DNA of 38,718 bases from an uncultured Sphingomonadales bacterium (lineage in GTDB: Bacteria > Pseudomonadota > Alphaproteobacteria > Sphingomonadales > Sphingomonadaceae): positions 1 through 38,718 of the forward strand of contig CAIOKP010000213.1 of the NCBI GenBank assembly GCA_903858875.1. Direction: 5' to 3'. The notes under the pieces were generated by a model. It was given only the letters and a program-made list of their open reading frames with translations, did no database searches and was not told where the DNA came from. Position numbers and translations under genes: made by a program. This document shows, in pieces, positions 1 through 8,587 of the stretch; position 1 is the stretch's first letter, and the number at the start of each line of letters is the position of its first letter.

Positions 1-2
1 CC

Positions 3-287
3 GCCGACGCCTTGATCGCGGCCTTGCGGGTGACGGCGGCGGGATCTTGGGGGCTGTTTGGCCATACGCTCGACCGTGTGGCGCGGACCAAGGCGGCGCC
101 GGTGATCGAGAACCTGACCGAGTTGGGCGAGACGATCGACGGGGTGCGGCAACAGTTGGGCATGGAGCCATTTGCGCTCTATGGCGAATTTCTCGCCTCC
201 CGCGGGCCGGTGCCGTCGAGCGCGGTGGGGGAGCCGAAGCAGGCGCTGGCCTGGCTGAAAAGGCTTGGCGTCGAGGCCGCGGGTTAA
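3..287 (+). CDS. C-terminal fragment of a protein truncated by the window edge; family not recognised
   Basis: Open frame continues upstream to the window edge (ADALIAALRV...), stops at 287 and is followed by a terminator-like hairpin. Confidence 0.5.
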   Translation, partial: ADALIAALRVTAAGSWGLFGHTLDRVARTKAAPVIENLTELGETIDGVRQQLGMEPFALYGEFLASRGPVPSSAVGEPKQALAWLKRLGVEAAG

Positions 288-290
288 GGT

Positions 291-318
291 AAAACGGGGG
301 CTTGGCGGCCCCCGTTTT
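291..318. terminator. Bidirectional Rho-independent terminator
   Basis: AAAACGGGGGCTTGGCGGCCCCCGTTTT: GC-rich hairpin flanked by A-run/T-run between convergent genes. Confidence 0.8.
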
Positions 319-327
319 CTTGTGGGA

Positions 328-1125
328 TCAGCCCCAGCGGTTGATTTCCGGGCCGGGCGCCCATGCCGCCTCGGGCCGACCCGTGGCAGAGCGGGCGAGC
401 GCGGATTGGACGCTGGGCCGGGCGCGAACCCGGGCCAGCCATGCCGCGGTATGCGGGCGGTCGGCAAAGGCCTCGGGCAGGATTGCGACCATGCCCATCA
501 GCCAGCCATAGGTTTCGAAATCGGCAATCGACAAGGGCCCCATTAGCCAGTCGCGGCCATCGACCAATTGCGCCTCGACCATGTCCACCGCGCCGGCCAC
601 TTTGGCGCGGCTGTCGGTATCGGCGGCGTCGGGAAAGGCGCCGGTGCGGGTATCATGCCAGCGCTGTTTGAGGTCCTCCGATACGATGGGGGCGACCAGC
701 GTGGCGAAATCATCATCGCTCATCGCCGCCAATCGGTCCGCGCCTTGCGCCCTCAGCCCGAGAAACGCCGCCGCAGGGGCGCAACGTTCGGTAATCCGGC
801 GGCACCACATCAACATTTGCCAATGGGCATAGGCGTCGCGGGGCTGCAACGCGCCGCCTGCCACTTCGTCGAGATATTGCGCGACGAACACCGATTCGGT
901 CATCGCCTCGCCATCGATCACCAACACCGGCCCTTCGCCCTCGACCGCAAAGTCGAGCGCCAGCGTTTCTGTCAGGCCCGCGATCCGGTGACGGTCGCCC
1001 GCCAACAGGTCGATGGCGCGGCATGCGATGGCATTCGGGCCCGTATCCAGCCCGCTTTCCGCCAAGGCGGCCAGCACCGCCAGCGAGGGACCATTGGGCT
1101 CACCATGATAGAGAATGGTCGCCAT
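328..1125 (-). CDS. Glutathione S-transferase family protein, divergent; partner of adjacent GST
   Basis: N-terminal thioredoxin-like LYHGEPNGPSLAVLAAL, ...DGEAMTESVFVAQYLDE and an all-alpha C-terminal region. Start ATG at 1125 overlaps the stop of the upstream GST by 1 nt. Confidence 0.75.
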   Translation of the reverse strand: MATILYHGEPNGPSLAVLAALAESGLDTGPNAIACRAIDLLAGDRHRIAGLTETLALDFAVEGEGPVLVIDGEAMTESVFVAQYLDEVAGGALQPRDAYAHWQMLMWCRRITERCAPAAAFLGLRAQGADRLAAMSDDDFATLVAPIVSEDLKQRWHDTRTGAFPDAADTDSRAKVAGAVDMVEAQLVDGRDWLMGPLSIADFETYGWLMGMVAILPEAFADRPHTAAWLARVRARPSVQSALARSATGRPEAAWAPGPEINRWG

Positions 1126-1892
1126 CAATCGATTCCTTCCATGATCAGGCTGTAACGGTGGGCGAGATCGGTGCGACCCATCGCCCAGGTCTTGGCAACG
1201 GCCTCGCGCTGGTACACGCGTTTCAGCCAGCGCATGATGTTCGGCGTCTTGTCCCGCCCGGCAAGGTCGGGTTGCGACAGCGGCAGGGAATAGGTGCTGT
1301 TGAAAATGTTGATGTCGGCCAGGCTATAGCTGTCCGAACCAACATAATCGCGCTTGCCCAATTCCGCCTCCAGCAGCGCGATGCCCAAAGCCACGCGGCG
1401 GCGGCTTTCGGCCAGTTCGGCCTCGCCAAAGCTGCCGTTGATCGCCTTGCGCCACGCGATGCGGCGTTCGGGCAGCGGGATGCGGTCGATCGCGGCGGCC
1501 AGTTCTTCGGGGTCGCGCTTGCGGACCATCGGGCCGACGAACACGCTCCACCCGATCATCGAGAAGCTGGGGCCGAGCCACTGGTCCATGAATTTCATCC
1601 ACCAGCGCACGCGCCAGCGGTCTTGCGCATCGCCCGGCATCAGATCCGGCCCGGCAAAGGCGTCGTTGACATATTCCATGATCGCCGTGCTTTCGACCAA
1701 CACGCGGTCGCCATGGGTCATCGCCGGGATGGTGCCCTGCGGATTGACGGCGAGATAGTCCGGCTTGTGTTGGTCAAACGCCAGCATGTCGATGTAATGG
1801 CTGGTAAAGGGCACGCCCTTTTCCATCAAGGCCAGCATCGGTTTGCCCGAATTGGCGTTGGGTTCCCAGTGATAGAGGGTGATGTCGCTCAT
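1125..1892 (-). CDS. Glutathione S-transferase family protein, LigF/beta-etherase-like
   Basis: MSDITLYHWEPNANSGKPMLALMEKGVPF...NPQGTIPAMTHGDRVLVESTAIMEYV...WMKFMDQWL...SMIGW...IPLPERRIAWRKAINGSF. The overall pattern resembles LigF-type beta-aryl-etherases. Confidence 0.8.
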   Translation of the reverse strand: MSDITLYHWEPNANSGKPMLALMEKGVPFTSHYIDMLAFDQHKPDYLAVNPQGTIPAMTHGDRVLVESTAIMEYVNDAFAGPDLMPGDAQDRWRVRWWMKFMDQWLGPSFSMIGWSVFVGPMVRKRDPEELAAAIDRIPLPERRIAWRKAINGSFGEAELAESRRRVALGIALLEAELGKRDYVGSDSYSLADINIFNSTYSLPLSQPDLAGRDKTPNIMRWLKRVYQREAVAKTWAMGRTDLAHRYSLIMEGID

Positions 1893-2044
1893 CGTGGCGC
1901 CTGCTCCCAATTGCGGCGGAATGGTCGGGCGCCTTTGTGGCGCTTTTGTATGTAGTACACACTAAGTGCCGCATTCCCGCCCCGGTCGCAAGCGGCAAAT
2001 GCTGCCAAGGCCGGGGACGGAGCGGGCGCTTTGGCAGCGCGGGG

Positions 2045-2449
2045 TCAGCGCGGGCGCATCGCCCAGCGGAACAGATGATCACGGCCTGACATCGGCGCGG
2101 GACTTTGGCGTTCATCGGCCAGGCGCAGGCCCTGTTCCTCAAAGGCGCCGCGCAAGGCGACCCAGTCGCTCCACCGGGTCAGGCCTTCGACCGCGCCCGC
2201 GGCGGGGGCCCCCGCGCGCACGTTGGCCCAGTCGCCAGCGGTGGCGAGGTCGATCCGCTGTTGCGCGCTATGTTGCGCAGCAAAGTGGGCCGATTCCGGG
2301 ATGCGGCTGTCATAGACGAGCCATGTCGCCCCGGCGCTGCCCAAGCCATGACCCATCGTTGCGGCGGCGGCCGGCGTCGCCGCCAGCGCGCCGGCCAGCC
2401 CGACGCCTTTCAACATCGTGCGGCGATCGGTGGTTACAGGGGCGCCCAT
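2045..2449 (-). CDS. Small Tat-signal-bearing protein of unknown function (134 aa), third gene of the flavocytochrome operon
   Basis: MGAPVTTDRRTMLKGVGLAGALAATPAAA twin-arginine signal. Start overlaps the stop of the cytochrome gene (ATGA). Confidence 0.75.
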   Translation of the reverse strand: MGAPVTTDRRTMLKGVGLAGALAATPAAAATMGHGLGSAGATWLVYDSRIPESAHFAAQHSAQQRIDLATAGDWANVRAGAPAAGAVEGLTRWSDWVALRGAFEEQGLRLADERQSPAPMSGRDHLFRWAMRPR

Positions 2450-2889
2450 CACTTCTTGCCCTTTGCCAGATAGGCCGCGACCGAATTCAGCTCCGCATCG
2501 GTGATATCGACGCGGGTTTGCGCCGGCATCGCGCCCTTGCCATTGCGGACGACCGCCTTGACATAGGCCGGGAACAGGTCGGTGCGGTTGGACAACAGGC
2601 CGTCGGATGGCGGGCGATGCATCATCATCATCTGCTTGGTCAGCAGGTTGGACGCCATGCCGCCGGCCAGATGGCAATAGCCGCAGACATGCTCAAACAC
2701 CGCCTTGCCATCGCGGCCGGTGGCCAGACGGTCCCCCGCCGGCATTTGCGCGCGCACCTGATAGGGTGGCAATTCGGGCACGCCGCCCGGCCCCGCCGGT
2801 GGCCCGGCAGGCGGCGCGGCGGATACGGCCACGGCGGCGGTTGCGGCGGCAAACAGGGCGAGCGCCCCAAAACGGACTGCGCGGGTCAT
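2449..2889 (-). CDS. c-type cytochrome, likely electron-accepting subunit of a flavocytochrome
   Basis: Sec signal (RAVRFGALALFAAATAAVAVSA) and a CGYCH heme motif. ATGA overlap with the upstream flavoprotein gene. Confidence 0.85.
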   Translation of the reverse strand: MTRAVRFGALALFAAATAAVAVSAAPPAGPPAGPGGVPELPPYQVRAQMPAGDRLATGRDGKAVFEHVCGYCHLAGGMASNLLTKQMMMMHRPPSDGLLSNRTDLFPAYVKAVVRNGKGAMPAQTRVDITDAELNSVAAYLAKGKK

Positions 2890-4463
2890 TGTGCGCCCTC
2901 CTTCTTTTGGCCGCGATAGGCGGCAGGCCACACGCCCTGCTTGCCCGGCGCGATGATGCCGTTGGGGTCGAGCGCGTCCTTGATCCGTTCGTCAAAGCGG
3001 CGCAGCGCGTTATCGTTATAGTTGAACGTGTCCATCACCCGGTCCATCCAGCCCAGATGCGTGCGATATTCGCCATAGCCAGCCTTGGCCGTGTCATCGA
3101 TCAACGCGTTGAACAGGTGCTTGATATTGTCGACTTGGGTCGCATTGTCGCGGTCATACATCAACATGTTGACGTTGTTGGCGAACCGCCCGCCAATCGT
3201 GAAGCTGGCGTAAAAGTCGACATCGTGGTCGCCGATGATCTTGCGGCTGCGTTTCAGCTGGCCCATTACATGTTCTGATGTCGCCGGCACGACGGGCGAA
3301 AAGCCCATATGCGCGCCGCGCCCGCCGACCCAATCCGACATCTGCAACGGCACCGCCGTCGGCGTGCCCATCGCCAGATCCATCGGCGGTTTGGGATCGC
3401 CCTGACGCCACCAGCTTTCGAACGGCGCCGCGTCGAGGTGGCGCTTGAACGCCGATTTGATCACTTCGGCCTTGGCCTTGTTGACCGCTTCGTCGCCATA
3501 CAGCCGGATTTCGACTCGCCAATAGCCAAGCTTATGCTCTTTGAGCAGTTCCTTGACGCGCCATTCGGGCATGGCCGACGGCTTGTCCCAGAAATCCTTG
3601 CGCTGACCCAGCACGACGATTTTGCCCAGCCAGCTGGGGATGAACACATTTTGATCGATCAGCCCGGCGATTTTCAGCGGGGCGACAGTGTCGATGACCC
3701 AGGCAATGTCCTCCTCATTGGGGATATCCCAAGTGAGCGACAGCGAGGTTTCGGGCGCCGGTTGCAGCCACACGCCCGCCTTGGTGACGATGCCAAGGTT
3801 CGATTGGCTGAACGCCAGATCCCACGTCGGGCCGTAATTCATCGGGAACAAGTGCCACGCCGGGTTATTGGCCATCGCGCCCATGCCGGTGCGCAACAGG
3901 TCGCCTTCGGGCAACACGACTTCCAACCCGCACAGGTTGCGCGCGTGGAGACCATAAGGCGTGTACCCAATGCCGTGTTCGAGCGCATTGCCTAGCACGC
4001 TGCCCCAGCCATTGCCCGGCACCGACATCCATAGCGCCGCGTTTTGGCGGGCAATTTCGTCATGCAGGTCGAAAAAGCCGACGCCCGGTTCGACCACCGT
4101 ATAGGCCAGTTTTGGGTCCAGTTCGAGGATCTTGTTCATGCGGCCGAGGTCGAGCACCACGCTGCCCGCCATGCGCGGGGCAGCGGCGCCATAGCCAAGG
4201 TTCTTGCCGCGGGCGACTGGCCATAGCGGCGTCTTGTGTTCATTGGCGAGGCGCACGATGGCGCGCACTTCGTCGACATTGGCCGGGGCGACAGCGGCGG
4301 CGGCCGGCCATTGGTCGGTCGATCCCGGCGCGTAAACGTCCGAATAGGCGTCGCGATCGGCGTCAGAGGACATCACCCAATCCTTGCCAACGACGCTGGC
4401 AAAGCTTTGGAGCGCACTATCGAATTGTTGCGGACTGATCCGCGGTGGCAGGGTCAGTTTCAC
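2886..4463 (-). CDS. FAD-binding oxidoreductase, VAO/4-cresol dehydrogenase (hydroxylating) flavoprotein family
   Basis: VARGKNLGYGAAAPRMAGSVVLDLGRMNKILELDPKLAYTVVEPGVGFFDLHDEIA... is the PCMH/VAO-type FAD domain. GTG start at 4463 with purine-rich RBS. Confidence 0.88.
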   Translation of the reverse strand: MKLTLPPRISPQQFDSALQSFASVVGKDWVMSSDADRDAYSDVYAPGSTDQWPAAAAVAPANVDEVRAIVRLANEHKTPLWPVARGKNLGYGAAAPRMAGSVVLDLGRMNKILELDPKLAYTVVEPGVGFFDLHDEIARQNAALWMSVPGNGWGSVLGNALEHGIGYTPYGLHARNLCGLEVVLPEGDLLRTGMGAMANNPAWHLFPMNYGPTWDLAFSQSNLGIVTKAGVWLQPAPETSLSLTWDIPNEEDIAWVIDTVAPLKIAGLIDQNVFIPSWLGKIVVLGQRKDFWDKPSAMPEWRVKELLKEHKLGYWRVEIRLYGDEAVNKAKAEVIKSAFKRHLDAAPFESWWRQGDPKPPMDLAMGTPTAVPLQMSDWVGGRGAHMGFSPVVPATSEHVMGQLKRSRKIIGDHDVDFYASFTIGGRFANNVNMLMYDRDNATQVDNIKHLFNALIDDTAKAGYGEYRTHLGWMDRVMDTFNYNDNALRRFDERIKDALDPNGIIAPGKQGVWPAAYRGQKKEGAQ

Positions 4464-4488
4464 GGACCTCTTCCTCTCCCATAATTTT

Positions 4489-4502
4489 ATAACAATTGTT
4501 AT
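4489..4502. promoter_or_regulatory. Candidate operator: perfect 14-bp palindrome ATAACAATTGTTAT upstream of the flavoprotein operon
   Basis: Self-complementary 14-mer, 25 nt upstream of the GTG start. Near-copies occur at other island promoters. Confidence 0.6.
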
Positions 4503-4584
4503 GGATAATGCGGGCGCGGCGCGGGTCTGTCAACGGCCAATTGGCCGGGTCGCTATCATGGCGCGCATTTGCCGATGTTGCGCA

Positions 4585-4618
4585 ACAAAAAGGGGCGACC
4601 GTTGCCGGTCGCCCCCAA
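4585..4618 (-). terminator. Rho-independent terminator of TonB-dependent receptor gene
   Basis: GGGGCGACC GTTGCC GGTCGCCCC hairpin, followed on the minus strand by a TTTTT run. Confidence 0.75.
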
Positions 4619-4646
4619 AGTATTGATCCAATCCGGTGTGCCGGGA

Positions 4647-7082
4647 TTAGAAAGTCTTCTTCACACGAACCGCCCATTCGCGTGGCTTGCCGACTTGGCT
4701 GTAGATCGTGCCAGCGGTGCCCCACAGCGATTCAAACTTGGCGGGCAGATAGTATTGGTCGAACAGGTTCTGCACCTCGAGCGAGATGGACAGATCTTCC
4801 TTCGGGTTCTTCCAGGTCAGGCGGGCGTTGGCCAGCGTGACAGCCGGGCTGTATTCAACAGCGCTGCCGGTCAGGATGTGTCCGATGTCCGCCTTGCTGG
4901 TATAGCTGGCGTCGATACGTGGCGTCAGCGAGCCATTCTTGCCGAGATCGGCCTTGTACTGCATGCCGATGCTGCCCTTCCAATTGGGCGTCACGATCGG
5001 ATCGGTAATCAACACCGAGGTGCCAACGGCGGGCGAGATATAGGTCCACTTACCGTCGATATAGCTGAGCGAGGCATCGATATCGAGGCCCGGGATCGGC
5101 GATGCAGTGACTTCGCCTTCGAAACCATATTCGTGGCCGCTGCCGGCATTCGCCACCGCGCCGCACGGGTTGGCATCGGTGCCAGCCGCCACGCCATCGA
5201 GCGACGAGCAATCGCCCAGCGGCAATTGGATATTGTCGCGCAGCATATAGAAGGCGGTCAAGTTGACGCGCAGACGACGGTCGAACAGATCGGTCTTGGT
5301 GCCGATTTCGTAGGAGGTTACGGTTTCGGGGTTGAACGCGCCGTTGGTCGCCTGTGCCGGGGTGAACGGACGCGCCGAGGTGCCGCCGCCCTTGAACCCG
5401 GTGCTGGCGTTGGCATAGACCATCACCTCTGGCGAGAAGCGGTATTCCGCCGCCAGACGCCAGTCGAGCTTGTTGCCGTTATAGGTCGAAACCACACCAT
5501 CAAGCGGGCCGAGCACGCCCGAGGTAAATCCGGTCAGCGGGCTGCCATCCCAGTTGCGGCGAGCAAAGGTATAATCCTTGTGCTCCTTGGTATAACGCAA
5601 CCCGCCGATCAGCGTCAGCGCCGAAGTCGGGCGGTAGAACACCGAACCGAAGGCCGCCAAGCTGTGCGCGTTGATCGGGTCATTACCCTGGAATTGCAGG
5701 TAGTAAGGCGAACCCGGTGCCCATGGCGCGCCGCCGGGGCCAAAGATCGCCGAATACAGCGGGTTCAGGTAACGGATGTCCTGACGGGTGAAGTACACCG
5801 ACTGTTGATCGGAATAGAAGCCGCCGACGGTGAAGTCGATATCGCTGCCGATCTTGCCGTTCAGGCGGGCTTCTTCGCTGAAGAAGTGGAAGCGGATGTC
5901 GTCATAGCCCTGACCGACGTCGGTTTGCGATGGCGTGAAGTCATCGTCCGTGCCCCAGTTTTCATGGTACTTGCGATAGGCGGTGATCGACTGAAGGTTC
6001 AGCGAATCGCTGATGTTATACTTCAGGTTGCTCGACACGCCCCAACCGGTGAACATCGTGGTGTTGGGGTTGCTGTATGCGGCGCCCGCCTGGCCACCGG
6101 CCGGCGCGGTAAAGCTGGCATAGGTGCAGAAACGGCCGCAGATGTAGCTGGTCGGTACAGCGGCGCCAAACAGCTGGCTGCCGACATTGGTCAACACTTC
6201 GGCAGCGTTCGGACGGTTTTCATAGCTGTAGTCAGCGATGACCGTCCAATCGAGCTTGTCATTGGGATTATACCGCAGCGAACCGCGCAGACCCGAATAG
6301 TTCACGCCGCCCAGTTGCGACAGGACGCAATTGGCAGGTGCCGCCGGATTGGCCGCGATACCTTGGGCGTTATGCGGATTGGCGCAACCGTAATCGACCT
6401 GATTTACATAACCGTCCTGACGCTTGAACACGCCGGCGACATGGGCATACAGGCCGTCGGTCAGCACGAAGTTGGCGCTGGCACGCAGATCGACGCGGTT
6501 ACGGCTGCCATAGGCCATTTCGACCATGCCGGTGTTGTCATCGGTCGGCTGCTTCGAGAACATCTTGATCGCGCCGCCGATCGAGTTACGCCCGGTCAGC
6601 GTACCTTGCGGGCCGCGCGCCACTTCGACGCGGTCGAGGTCGAGCAGGTCGAACACCGAGCCCGTCAGGGTCGCGTAATACACATCGTCGATATAGAGGC
6701 CGACGCCCGGCTCGTAAGCGGGGTCAAAGTCAGCCTGGCCGATGCCGCGAATGAACGCCGACATCGACGAACCAAACGCGCCGCCCATCGGGGTCAGCGA
6801 AACGTTCGGGGCCTGAGCCGCGATCTGGGAAATGTCGGTTTGGTTGCGCGATTCCAGCAACTTGGCGTTGATCGCCGTGATCGCCAGTGGCGTGTCCTGC
6901 AACTTCTGCGAACGGAACTGCGCGGTGACGACGATTTCCTGGCTCGCGGCGGAATCGGTGGGCTTCGACTGGGCATCCGCATCTTCGGCCAAGGCCGGCG
7001 CGGCGATCGACATCGCCAGTGCGCCCGCACCTGCGGCGATTGCCAGGCGCGTACGGATAGTCGTGCCAAAAAGCTTGGCCAT
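4647..7082 (-). CDS. TonB-dependent outer-membrane receptor
   Basis: Signal peptide; EIVVTAQFRSQKLQDTPLAITAINA; plug-domain RVEVARGPQGTLTGRNSIGGAIKMFSKQP; C-terminal beta-barrel ending ...VRVKKTF. Confidence 0.95.
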   Translation of the reverse strand: MAKLFGTTIRTRLAIAAGAGALAMSIAAPALAEDADAQSKPTDSAASQEIVVTAQFRSQKLQDTPLAITAINAKLLESRNQTDISQIAAQAPNVSLTPMGGAFGSSMSAFIRGIGQADFDPAYEPGVGLYIDDVYYATLTGSVFDLLDLDRVEVARGPQGTLTGRNSIGGAIKMFSKQPTDDNTGMVEMAYGSRNRVDLRASANFVLTDGLYAHVAGVFKRQDGYVNQVDYGCANPHNAQGIAANPAAPANCVLSQLGGVNYSGLRGSLRYNPNDKLDWTVIADYSYENRPNAAEVLTNVGSQLFGAAVPTSYICGRFCTYASFTAPAGGQAGAAYSNPNTTMFTGWGVSSNLKYNISDSLNLQSITAYRKYHENWGTDDDFTPSQTDVGQGYDDIRFHFFSEEARLNGKIGSDIDFTVGGFYSDQQSVYFTRQDIRYLNPLYSAIFGPGGAPWAPGSPYYLQFQGNDPINAHSLAAFGSVFYRPTSALTLIGGLRYTKEHKDYTFARRNWDGSPLTGFTSGVLGPLDGVVSTYNGNKLDWRLAAEYRFSPEVMVYANASTGFKGGGTSARPFTPAQATNGAFNPETVTSYEIGTKTDLFDRRLRVNLTAFYMLRDNIQLPLGDCSSLDGVAAGTDANPCGAVANAGSGHEYGFEGEVTASPIPGLDIDASLSYIDGKWTYISPAVGTSVLITDPIVTPNWKGSIGMQYKADLGKNGSLTPRIDASYTSKADIGHILTGSAVEYSPAVTLANARLTWKNPKEDLSISLEVQNLFDQYYLPAKFESLWGTAGTIYSQVGKPREWAVRVKKTF

Positions 7083-7191
7083 AATATTCCTCTCCTATTT
7101 ATACAGGCTCTGCGGCCCTCTTAAGCTTTGTGAGTAATGCATACGAAATCAGCCATTGCAAGCATCGTCGTCAGATTTTCCAAATGCTGCG

Positions 7192-7213
7192 CAATGTGAT
7201 GCAAAATGTGATG
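7192..7213. repeat. Direct repeat AATGTGATGC x2 in divergent TBDR/marR promoter region
   Basis: AATGTGATGC at 7192-7201 and 7204-7213. Confidence 0.6.
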
Positions 7214-7219
7214 CGAAAA

Positions 7220-7233
7220 GGTCACAATCGTTA
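7220..7233. promoter_or_regulatory. Candidate operator (minus strand TTAACGATTGTGAC) between TBDR and marR
   Basis: 11/14 identity to GTAACGATTGTTAT at 19852-19865. Confidence 0.4.
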
Positions 7234-7277
7234 ATTTGCTTGCGCAATATGCCGCGCCTGTGATTAGCCGTTGTCCT

Positions 7278-7793
7278 ATGAGTGTGAACACCCCTCCCGC
7301 CTTGTCGCCCCTGCCGTTCGGCGGCGAATCTGATAGTCCGGCTACCCCCTTGCTGGTCCAGTTGCTCAAGCTGTGCAGCTTGATCAACGAGCCGATGAAG
7401 GAGGGTGTTTGCGACCCTGCCGGCGCATCGACCAACGAGGTGAAAGTCGTCATGGCGCTCGCCGGCGAAGGGCCGATGGCGGGGCATGATCTGGTCCACA
7501 TTTTGGGCACGACACCGATGAATGTCAGCCGTGCCATTGCCGGGCTAAAAGCGCGTAACTGGGTCGAGGATTTTACCGATCCCGATAATCGCCGCCGCCG
7601 CCCGGTCCGCCTGACCGGCGATGGCGAGGTCGCCTATCGCCAGATGCAGCCGTTGCTCGACACGGTGGCCGGCGCTCTGCTGAACAAATTGACGGTGCGG
7701 CAACATCGCGAATTGTCCCACCTGACCGGCCTCGTGCTGGGGCGGATCGCGGACTGGGAAAAGGCCCGGTCCGCGATCACTTCCGACGATTGA
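7278..7793 (+). CDS. MarR family transcriptional regulator
   Basis: wHTH pattern STNEVKVVMALAGEGPMAGHDLVHILGTTPMNVSRAIAGLKARNWVEDFTDPDNRRRRPVRLTGDGEVAY. Only regulator seen in the island. Confidence 0.88.
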   Translation: MSVNTPPALSPLPFGGESDSPATPLLVQLLKLCSLINEPMKEGVCDPAGASTNEVKVVMALAGEGPMAGHDLVHILGTTPMNVSRAIAGLKARNWVEDFTDPDNRRRRPVRLTGDGEVAYRQMQPLLDTVAGALLNKLTVRQHRELSHLTGLVLGRIADWEKARSAITSDD

Positions 7794-7794
7794 T

Positions 7795-8496
7795 CTATTC
7801 GGACCTGGGCGCCTGATCGGCCAGCATCTTGCCAAACCGCGGGTGGGCGAAATGCATCGGCACATCGTGGCGGTGTGGCCAAGTCTGGCGCAATTCCTCG
7901 GTGCGGATGCTGTCCGGGCCCCATGGGTTGGCCGGATAGCATTCGGCCAGCGGTTGCAGATGCGCGGTGGTCTTTGACCAGCCGGCCTCGTAATCGCCCT
8001 GCCACTGCATCATGTAATCCAGCCGCTTGATCTTCCAGACGCCGTCTTCCTTGACGTAGTCGTTCTCGTAAATTCCCGCTTCCATGAATTGCAGCGGCAG
8101 GCCCTGCGGCTTGAATTCGCGCGTTTCGTGGCTGCCGCCAAACAGCATCCCGCGAAACCGGCCCTTGGCGGTCTGGCCATCGGGGGCGACGGTGATGATG
8201 TCCTGCATCTGGAAATGGTCGAGCAGAAAGCCATAGGCCGGGCCTTCTTCGCCGGGGGCCAGAAACAGCGATTTGAACCATGTGCCATAGAGGCGATAGG
8301 CGCCCTCGCGGCCCTTATAAATGCCCGACAGAAAGATCACCTCGCCATCTTCGGCAAACAGGTTGGCGACGTCGCGGGCGCGGTTGAAATCGATGTAATA
8401 GCCATAGGCCCAATGCAGGCGGCGGATGGCATTGATGTCCTCCATCTCCTGCACACGGTGTTCCAGCGCCGCAATGCGGCTTTCGTCGTCGGCCAT
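7795..8496 (-). CDS. SnoaL/NTF2-like fold protein (nuclear transport factor 2 family)
   Basis: ALEHRVQEMEDINAIRRLHWAYGYYIDFNRARDVANLFAEDGEVIFLSGIYKGREGAYRLYG pattern typical of SnoaL-like proteins. Alternative start at 8529. Confidence 0.78.
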   Translation of the reverse strand: MADDESRIAALEHRVQEMEDINAIRRLHWAYGYYIDFNRARDVANLFAEDGEVIFLSGIYKGREGAYRLYGTWFKSLFLAPGEEGPAYGFLLDHFQMQDIITVAPDGQTAKGRFRGMLFGGSHETREFKPQGLPLQFMEAGIYENDYVKEDGVWKIKRLDYMMQWQGDYEAGWSKTTAHLQPLAECYPANPWGPDSIRTEELRQTWPHRHDVPMHFAHPRFGKMLADQAPRSE

Positions 8497-8540
8497 GGGG
8501 ATCCTCTCTCGATTGTTGCCCAGACTCACTGGACTTATTT

Positions 8541-8551
8541 GTATGCCATAC
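8541..8551. promoter_or_regulatory. Inverted repeat GTATG-C-CATAC in divergent promoter region, followed by a TAACAAT half-site
   Basis: TTTGTATGCCATACTAACAAT between the divergent SnoaL and SDR genes. Confidence 0.4.
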
Positions 8552-8587
8552 TAACAATCACGCAGCGTTTGGCGAGAGGAAAAACAC

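Noticed and set aside
2001-2038. GCTGCCAA...TTGGCAGC inverted repeat between the GST promoter region and the Tat-protein gene
   Set aside because: 8-bp arms with a 22-nt loop and no T-run; could be a weak terminator but too little evidence.
4569-7124. 851-aa plus-strand ORF spanning the whole first TBDR
   Set aside because: Codons are in exact register with TBDR codons, so antisense stops would need TTA, CTA or TCA sense codons, which are rare at high GC. The translation has no recognisable domain; the minus strand encodes a clear TBDR.
7206-7225. Possible CRP-like site TGTGA...TCACA
   Set aside because: Half-sites are separated by 10 nt rather than the canonical 6, so a CRP call is not supported.
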